Shown here: positions 59,254-64,000 of the stretch, one piece after another
How positions within the stretch are numbered: position 1 is the stretch's first letter
How the letters are laid out: every line of letters begins with the position of its first letter
DNA from: Nitrososphaerota archaeon
Lineage (GTDB): Archaea > Thermoproteota > Nitrososphaeria > Nitrososphaerales > JACQRY01
Reading direction: 5' to 3'
Length of the DNA stretch: 64,000 nucleotides
Assembly: GCA_016184315.1 (NCBI GenBank)
Contig: JACPCU010000010.1
Coordinates: 1-64,000 of the forward strand
Made by a program: the position numbers and the translations under genes
The notes under the pieces: model-generated
Told to the model about the DNA's origin: nothing
What the model saw: only the letters and a program-made list of their open reading frames with translations
Databases searched by the model: none

Positions 59254-59667
59254 ATGAATAATGGCCGTAAGAAAAGGTCTGCTGGTAGAAGCGAGTTAGC
59301 TCTTAGCCTTGTCTTGCGGTGGGGCGTCATATCGAGTGCAGCTGTGATTGTTCTGGGTGTCCTGCTGATGATATTTACGGGGAACAGTGGATACGGTGCT
59401 GGTCTGGACATGGGCAGGTTGCTGTTTTATGATGAGAGTAATTTGCCTCATCGGTTTTACCCAACAGATCTTCAGACGATTCTGTCTGGTCTTCTCTCCC
59501 TGAAGCCCTTTGCAGTCATAGACCTTGGTTTAGTAATGCTTGTTGGGACACCTGTAATGAGAGTTGGAATCTCAATACTGCTCTTTGGTTTGGAGGGGGA
59601 TAGAAAGTATGTTGCCATTACAACCTTGGTCTTCCTTATTCTGATAATTGGCGTAGTCGCCTCTTAG
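59254..59667 (+). CDS. DUF1634 membrane protein, partner of TSUP transporter
   Basis: A 137-residue protein with three helices (VLRWGVISSAAVIVLGVLLMIFT, LLSLKPFAVIDLGLVMLVGTPVMRVGISILLFG, and a final hydrophobic stretch) matching DUF1634, which is found next to TSUP permeases. It probably associates with the transporter. ATG at 59254 begins two bases after the permease stop. Confidence 0.8.
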   Translation: MNNGRKKRSAGRSELALSLVLRWGVISSAAVIVLGVLLMIFTGNSGYGAGLDMGRLLFYDESNLPHRFYPTDLQTILSGLLSLKPFAVIDLGLVMLVGTPVMRVGISILLFGLEGDRKYVAITTLVFLILIIGVVAS

Positions 59668-59769
59668 CTGGCATATCGTTTAAGCTCGAGTTTTCTAATA
59701 TCGGTTGATGTAACAGCTCACGGTTAGAAAGACATATTACATTAATGTTTGAAGGTCGGTTTGACTGGT

Positions 59770-59952
59770 ATGTCTCAGGGTCAACTTCAGTTCCCCGCAT
59801 GTACGTCTTGCAATAGGCCGATTACTCCCGGAGAGAAAGCTGTCAAGTTTTACTGCCCCGAGTGCGGGGAAGTATTGATATGGCGCTGCGAGAAGTGCAG
59901 GAAGTTTTCTAGGAGCTTTAAGTGTATCAACTGCGGCTTCGAAGGGCCTTAA
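59770..59952 (+). CDS. Zinc-ribbon RNA-binding protein (DUF1610 / COG2888 type)
   Basis: A 60-residue protein with four zinc knuckles: ACTSCNRPI, YCPECGEVL, RCEKCRKFSRSF and KCINCGFEGP. This is the small archaeal zinc-ribbon family usually next to the aEF1-beta gene, as here. It is presumed to bind RNA or ribosomes. ATG at 59770 is preferred over TTG at 59749. Confidence 0.85.
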   Translation: MSQGQLQFPACTSCNRPITPGEKAVKFYCPECGEVLIWRCEKCRKFSRSFKCINCGFEGP

Positions 59953-59968
59953 GGAGTGGTAACCTTCC

Positions 59969-60256
59969 TTGGGTTCCCTTGTCTTCCGTATGAAGGTCTT
60001 GCCGTCGGACACAGGAATAGACTTGGATGCTCTTGTGAAGACTGTTCAGTCTAAGCTTCCATCAGAGATGCAGGTGCGGAGTAGTAGAAGGGAGCCTATT
60101 GCCTTCGGCTTGGAGGCATTACTGCTAGATATTACTGCTCCTGACGAGGAGGGCATGGGTGATAAGCTTGAGAAGGCTTTGGGCGGCATCGATTCTGTCG
60201 GCAATGTGGAGATGGTTGGTGTCAGCAGGCTCTCCACGAGTGTCAAGATTAAGTAA
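59969..60256 (+). CDS. Translation elongation factor aEF1-beta
   Basis: A 95-residue guanine-exchange factor for aEF1A: VFRMKVLPSDTGIDLDALVKTVQSKLP, then REPIAFGLEALLLDITAPDEEG and LEKALGGIDSVGNVEMVGVSRLSTSVK. It matches archaeal aEF1-beta along its length. TTG at 59969 keeps the first strand; ATG at 59990 would cut it. It follows the zinc-ribbon gene by 16 bases. Confidence 0.88.
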   Translation: MGSLVFRMKVLPSDTGIDLDALVKTVQSKLPSEMQVRSSRREPIAFGLEALLLDITAPDEEGMGDKLEKALGGIDSVGNVEMVGVSRLSTSVKIK

Positions 60257-60309
60257 CGTTTTTACCTGAAAAATGCTTCTACTTGGTTGTCTGCTGTGCG
60301 TGAGCTGAG

Positions 60310-62508
60310 ATGAGTAGACAGAAGAAGACGGTAGCGATTCAGCTCAAGGTCTCCGAGGCTCAGCAGAGGGATGTAGGGAAGGGGAGGGCTAGACTTGATA
60401 TTGATACTATGAATGCTCTTGAGCTGAGAACTGGAAGCATCGTTGAGCTGATCGGGAAGCAGGTTACTGCTGCGGTTGCTTGGCCTGCGGATCAGGAGGA
60501 TCGTGGCAGGAGTATTGTCAGGATTGATGGGCAGACCCGTAAGAACGCCAGTGTTTCTGTGAATGAGTATGTGACTGTTAAGAAGAGTGACGCTAGGGCT
60601 GCTAAGAGTGTCAGCCTTGCTCCGATGGGTGGTAAACTGGTGGTTGACAAGGAGTTTGCTGAGTTTGTGAAGAACCGTTTGAAAGGTTTTCCGTTGGTGG
60701 AGGGTGATGATATTTCCGTGACTATTCTGGGCACGGTTATTCAGTTTAGGGTTCACAGGGTTAGGCCGAAGACTGTTGCTAGGATAGAGCAGTCTACTCG
60801 TGTGTCGATTCTCCCTGAGCCTGTGGCTCAGAAGAAGGTCGGTCTGAGAGTTACGTATGAGGAGATCGGTGGGTTGAGGGAGCAGATCAATCGGCTTAGG
60901 GAGATTGTGGATCTTCCTTTGAGGCATCCGGAGGTGTTCAAGCGTCTTGGTATAGATGCTCCTAGCGGGATTCTTCTTTATGGTCCTCCTGGCTGCGGTA
61001 AGACTATGTTGGCTAGGGCCTTGGCTAATGAGACTGAGGCTAATTTCTACGCGATTAACGGTCCTGAGATCATGAACAAGTATTATGGTGAGACGGAGTC
61101 TAAGCTGAGGGAGTTCTTCAAGGAGGCTAAGGAGAATGCTCCCAGCATAGTTTTCATTGATGAGATTGATGCTATTGCTCCGAAGAGGGAGGAGGTCTTC
61201 GGGGATGTTGAGAAGAGGGTTGTTGCTCAGCTGTTGGCTTTGATGGATGGTTTGTCGGAGAGGGGTAGTGTCATTGTGATGGGTGCGACTAATAGGCCTG
61301 AGGGGTTGGATCCTGCTTTGAGGAGGCCTGGTAGGTTTGACCGGGAGGTGGAGATCGGGGTGCCTAATGCTGATGGGCGATACGAGATTCTGCAGATTCA
61401 TACTAGGGGTATGCCTCTGGCGAAGGATGTGGATGTTAGGAGGCTTGCCGATGAGTTGCATGGGTATACTGGTGCGGACATTAGGGCTCTTTGCAGGGAA
61501 GCGGCGCTGCGGGCTTTGAGGAGTTTTCTGCCTGACTTGGATATTGAGGGGGAGAGTATTCCGCCTGAGATCTTGGAGAAGATGACTATTTCGCTGCAGG
61601 ATTTCAGGGAGAGCTTCAAGGAGGTTGTTCCGACTGCTCTTAGGGAGTTTTACACGGAGAAGCCTAATGTTAGGTGGAGTGATATTGGTGGCCTTGACGA
61701 TGTGAAGAGGGTTCTTCAGGAGAATGTTATTAGGGCTCTTAAGAGTCCGGGTGACTTTTCTAAGATGGGGATTAAGCCTCCGAGGGGGATTCTTCTTTAT
61801 GGTCCTCCTGGCTGCGGTAAGACTATGTTGGCCAGGGCTATTGCCTGTGAGAGTGGGGGTAACTGTATTACTGTTCGGGGGCCTGAGGTTGTTTCGAAGT
61901 GGGTGGGTGAGTCTGAGAGGGCGATTAGGGATATTTTCAGGAAGGCTAAGACTTCTGTGCCGTGCATAGTTTTCTTTGATGAGATTGATTCTTTGGCTAA
62001 GAGCCGTGCTTTGGGTTACGATGATTCGGGGGTTGGTGACCGTGTGCTGAGTCAGCTTTTGACTGAGATTGACAGTGTGTATACTGTTGGTGAGTTGTTT
62101 GCGATTGGGGCTACGAATAGGCCTGATTTGATGGATTTCAGTCTGCTGAGGCCTGGTAGGCTGGATTTGCAGGTGTATGTTCCTCCTCCTGACGATAAGG
62201 CTAGGCTTGAGATCCTTAGGATTGTGACTGCCGGTATGCCTTTGGATAGTTCTGTTTCACTGGAGAGTGTGGTGGCTGCTGCTAAAGGGTATTCTGGCGC
62301 TGATTTGGAGGCTTTGTGTAGGGCTGCTGGTGTTGCTGCGTTGAGGAGGGGTGGTGAGCAGACTGTTGTTAGGGCGGAGGATTTTGAGGAGGCGTTTAAG
62401 CAGGTTAAGCCTTCTATCAGTAAGGAGGCTGAGGCTTGGTACAGGTCTGTGTATCAGAGGGTTGCCAGCGGGGTGTATCAGGCTGGGGAGAAGGGTTTCT
62501 ATGGCTAG
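60310..62508 (+). CDS. Cdc48/VAT family AAA+ ATPase
   Basis: A 732-residue protein with the N-domain (about 1-185, [40 protein letters not shown]) and two AAA modules. Walker A is GPPGCGKT at residues 225-232 and 498-505; Walker B is [10 protein letters not shown] and [10 protein letters not shown]; the arginine-finger regions [18 protein letters not shown] and [17 protein letters not shown] are present. It unfolds proteins for the proteasome and remodels complexes. A 47-base stretch around the two Walker A motifs is identical. Sense-strand composition is G/T-rich, producing long false ORFs on the other strand. Confidence 0.95.
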   Translation: MSRQKKTVAIQLKVSEAQQRDVGKGRARLDIDTMNALELRTGSIVELIGKQVTAAVAWPADQEDRGRSIVRIDGQTRKNASVSVNEYVTVKKSDARAAKSVSLAPMGGKLVVDKEFAEFVKNRLKGFPLVEGDDISVTILGTVIQFRVHRVRPKTVARIEQSTRVSILPEPVAQKKVGLRVTYEEIGGLREQINRLREIVDLPLRHPEVFKRLGIDAPSGILLYGPPGCGKTMLARALANETEANFYAINGPEIMNKYYGETESKLREFFKEAKENAPSIVFIDEIDAIAPKREEVFGDVEKRVVAQLLALMDGLSERGSVIVMGATNRPEGLDPALRRPGRFDREVEIGVPNADGRYEILQIHTRGMPLAKDVDVRRLADELHGYTGADIRALCREAALRALRSFLPDLDIEGESIPPEILEKMTISLQDFRESFKEVVPTALREFYTEKPNVRWSDIGGLDDVKRVLQENVIRALKSPGDFSKMGIKPPRGILLYGPPGCGKTMLARAIACESGGNCITVRGPEVVSKWVGESERAIRDIFRKAKTSVPCIVFFDEIDSLAKSRALGYDDSGVGDRVLSQLLTEIDSVYTVGELFAIGATNRPDLMDFSLLRPGRLDLQVYVPPPDDKARLEILRIVTAGMPLDSSVSLESVVAAAKGYSGADLEALCRAAGVAALRRGGEQTVVRAEDFEEAFKQVKPSISKEAEAWYRSVYQRVASGVYQAGEKGFYG

Positions 62509-62523
62509 ACTGATTATGTTTTA

Positions 62524-62565
62524 GTTGTGGAGCTGTAGGATCCCCCTTCAAATATAAATTTCAAG
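62524..62565 (-). repeat. Dispersed 42-base promoter-like element, copy C
   Basis: On the minus strand it begins CTTGAAATTTATATT and ends CAGCTCCACAAC, with about 37 of 42 positions equal to copy A. It points toward the 3' end of the Cdc48 gene, with no minus-strand gene directly downstream, so an antisense transcript is one possibility. Confidence 0.7.
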
Positions 62566-62708
62566 TTTCGGTTGGCTGAGGCTGCGTCGGTCGGCGGTGG
62601 ATGGTGTTTGGGGGTGAGGTGCTAGATATGTGCATCGGGGCAGAGATAAATACTGGTTCTGTGTATGGGTGAGTTACCTGTTTTCTGTATGCTGGCGTTT
62701 GATGGAAA

Positions 62709-62972
62709 TTGAAGGCTCCTTTGAAGAATACTGTGTATGAGAAGGTGAAGCAGGAGAAGAATATTGTGGATACTGATCTGCTGGCGGAGTTGAATAAGGA
62801 TGACCGTGAGATTACTTTTAAAGAGATGAACAAGGTGTTGTTTAAGCTGGAGATTCTGGGTCTTGTCACTGTGAGGTGGGTGGGGAAGGATAAGAGGCGG
62901 GTTGAAGTGGTGGAGAAGCCTGTGCCTGAAACTTTCCCTGAGCCGGAGCAGCAGAGTCTAGAGCAACATTAG
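62709..62972 (+). CDS. Small winged-helix-like protein
   Basis: An 87-residue protein: VYEKVKQEKNIVDTDLLAELNKDDREITFKEMNKVLFKLEILGLVTVRWVGKDKRRVEVVEKP, with the helix-turn-helix and wing pattern of small archaeal DNA-binding proteins. The proline/glutamine-rich tail is probably disordered. Start is TTG at 62709. Target unknown. Confidence 0.6.
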   Translation: MKAPLKNTVYEKVKQEKNIVDTDLLAELNKDDREITFKEMNKVLFKLEILGLVTVRWVGKDKRRVEVVEKPVPETFPEPEQQSLEQH

Positions 62973-63001
62973 ATCATTATCCCAACGCTAGCTCATTAAT
63001 T

Positions 63002-63454
63002 CTAGTCATTTGGTTCAGCTGTTTTCCTTAGTTCTTCTAGTAGGGGTTCGCTTACGCCTAGGTGTAGCCTTATTGGGGATGAGGGTGAGACGGCGATGAT
63101 TACTCCGTCTATTTCGGCTAGGGCGAACTGGTGTTCTTTGATCATGGCGAGGTAGTGTTCTGCTTCTTTTTGAGGTAGGATGGTTGACAGGGGTTCGTTG
63201 GATGCGGAGAGGATGTGGATGCCGCTTTCAGCTAGTTGGAGGCGGAGTGCTTCTTTTTCGTTTGGCGGCAGTTTTCTGATGGTTTTTATGAGCTGGTAGA
63301 GTTGTTCGGGTGTTTGCTGTGGTTGTGGTGGTGGTTTGTTTATGTGGTAGGGTTTGATTTGTTTGGATCCGCATACGGGGCATTTTGAAGGGTGTTTGTG
63401 TTGGTCGTTGCTGAGGTGGGTGTAGTTGCAGCGGTTGCATTTCCAGTCCGTCAT
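63002..63454 (-). CDS. Zinc-ribbon protein with helical C-terminus
   Basis: A 150-residue protein: zinc ribbon KCNRCNYTHLSNDQHKHPSKCPVCGS, a Pro/Gln-rich linker (PPPQPQQTPEQ), then a domain with LPPNEKEALRLQLAESGIHILSAS and VIIAVSPSSPIRLHLG. I do not know the family. It converges with the winged-helix gene and is divergent from FEN1. Confidence 0.6.
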   Translation of the reverse strand: MTDWKCNRCNYTHLSNDQHKHPSKCPVCGSKQIKPYHINKPPPQPQQTPEQLYQLIKTIRKLPPNEKEALRLQLAESGIHILSASNEPLSTILPQKEAEHYLAMIKEHQFALAEIDGVIIAVSPSSPIRLHLGVSEPLLEELRKTAEPND

Positions 63455-63532
63455 TGCTTGGCCGTGTTTTTGGGGGTAAGTGTTAAAGCCTGTGTTCTGT
63501 GTTGAGTGGTTTAAGGGGGCTCGAATCCGAAG

Positions 63533-64000
63533 TTGGGTGTGGATCTTAAGGGGCTTGTGGAGCCGACTAAGTTGTCTTTGGAGAGGCTTTCAGGGAGGAT
63601 TCTTGCTGTTGACGCGTATAATGCGTTGTACCAGTTTTTGGCTGTGATTAGGGGTGAGACTGGTGAGCCACTTATGGATAGGAATAGTAGGATTACTAGT
63701 CATTTGAGCGGATTGTTTTACCGTAACATGAATCTGTTGTCTTTGAGTATTAAGCCGATTTACATTATTGACGGTAAACCTCCGAGTTTGAAGAAGGTTG
63801 AGATTGAACGTAGGAGAGTTGTGAAGGAGGCTGCTACTGTCCGGTATGCTGAGGCTCTTGCTAAGGGTGATTTTGAGGGTGCGAGGAAGTATGCTCAGGC
63901 TACTAGTGTAGTTAAGGATTACATGGTTGATGACACTAAGAGGATTTTGGATTTGCTGGGTGTTCCGTGGGTGTTGGCTCCTTCTGAGGGTGAGGCTACT
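63533..64000 (+). CDS. fen: Flap endonuclease 1 (FEN1), N-terminal part; cut by window end
   Basis: Not in the ORF track because it runs off the edge. From TTG at 63533 the frame gives GVDLKGLVEPTKLSLERLSGRILAVDAYNALYQFLAVIRG, then LFYRNMNLLSLSIKPIYIIDGKPPSLK and VPWVLAPSEGEAT. These are the N and I regions of FEN1 with the metal-binding aspartates of AVDAYN and YIIDG and the glutamates of SEGEA. It removes flaps in Okazaki-fragment maturation and repair. 156 codons are present. Confidence 0.95.
   Translation, partial: MGVDLKGLVEPTKLSLERLSGRILAVDAYNALYQFLAVIRGETGEPLMDRNSRITSHLSGLFYRNMNLLSLSIKPIYIIDGKPPSLKKVEIERRRVVKEAATVRYAEALAKGDFEGARKYAQATSVVKDYMVDDTKRILDLLGVPWVLAPSEGEAT

Noticed and set aside
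60262-61461. 399-residue minus-strand ORF opposite Cdc48
   Set aside because: It is low-complexity, lies wholly inside or just beyond a clear AAA+ gene and follows from the G/T-rich codon use of the sense strand.

Overview
The window is archaeal chromosome. Signs of this are the information-processing genes in the right third (Kae1 and Bud32 of KEOPS, Pcc1, S15, S3Ae, L15e, aEF1-beta, a Cdc48/VAT ATPase, Pth2, a geranylgeranyl reductase and the start of FEN1), many TTG/GTG and apparently leaderless starts behind TATA-like boxes, ArsR-type one-domain regulators and a tRNA-Ala with extra sequence in its D-arm. Gene content (DUF996 and DUF981 membrane proteins, the S15 / RecJ-like / Pcc1 / S3Ae neighbourhood) suggests a TACK-type lineage, perhaps near Nitrososphaeria or Bathyarchaeia. 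That placement is an inference; no marker here settles it.

Layout. 1-12 kb is accessory: a ClpP-like membrane protease, a deiodinase-like redoxin, a DUF971/NUDIX pair, a rare cysteine-dioxygenase-TusA fusion, an MFS transporter, a small zinc ribbon missing from the ORF track, an ArsR-type regulator with a MerA-like mercuric reductase, and a reductive dehalogenase (rdhA) with a small membrane anchor and a secreted beta-propeller. 12-25 kb holds catabolic and transport genes (enolase-superfamily enzyme, orphan solute-binding protein, luciferase-like monooxygenase, sugar-nucleotide-type epimerase, lone molybdenum-hydroxylase large subunit, CruF-like carotenoid hydratase, dienelactone hydrolase, a nitroreductase with a 3' frameshift, an SDR, an MFS transporter and a decayed amidohydrolase).

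25.5-38.8 kb is the most unusual part. A tightly packed, mostly overlapping operon encodes a Tat-exported four-cluster ferredoxin, an NrfD-like membrane subunit, a membrane-anchored cupredoxin with an altered CuA-like site, four large surface proteins arranged A-B-A'-B', a TlpA-like thioredoxin and a CcdA-like membrane protein. There is no molybdopterin subunit and no c-type haem motif in the operon. Paralogous regulators flank it: an HTH/V4R-like protein on each side, plus an ArsR-type protein on the left and its frameshifted copy on the right. I propose it as an undescribed quinol- or iron-sulphur-linked electron-transfer system ending in copper at the cell surface, with TlpA/CcdA keeping thiols reduced.

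39-44 kb carries a DUF411 copper-associated protein, a hydrolase, an anion symporter and small unknown genes. 44-64 kb is mostly housekeeping: KEOPS, nucleotide sanitation, ribosomal proteins, SerRS, YchF, a SerA-like dehydrogenase, a ferredoxin-NADP reductase, a TSUP transporter, Cdc48 and FEN1.

A 42-base promoter-like element recurs at about 22.3, 43.1 and 62.5 kb. Strand composition is patchy: some kilobase-scale stretches are A/C-rich on the + strand and others G/T-rich, with limited regard to gene direction. No rRNA, CRISPR array or intact insertion sequence was seen.
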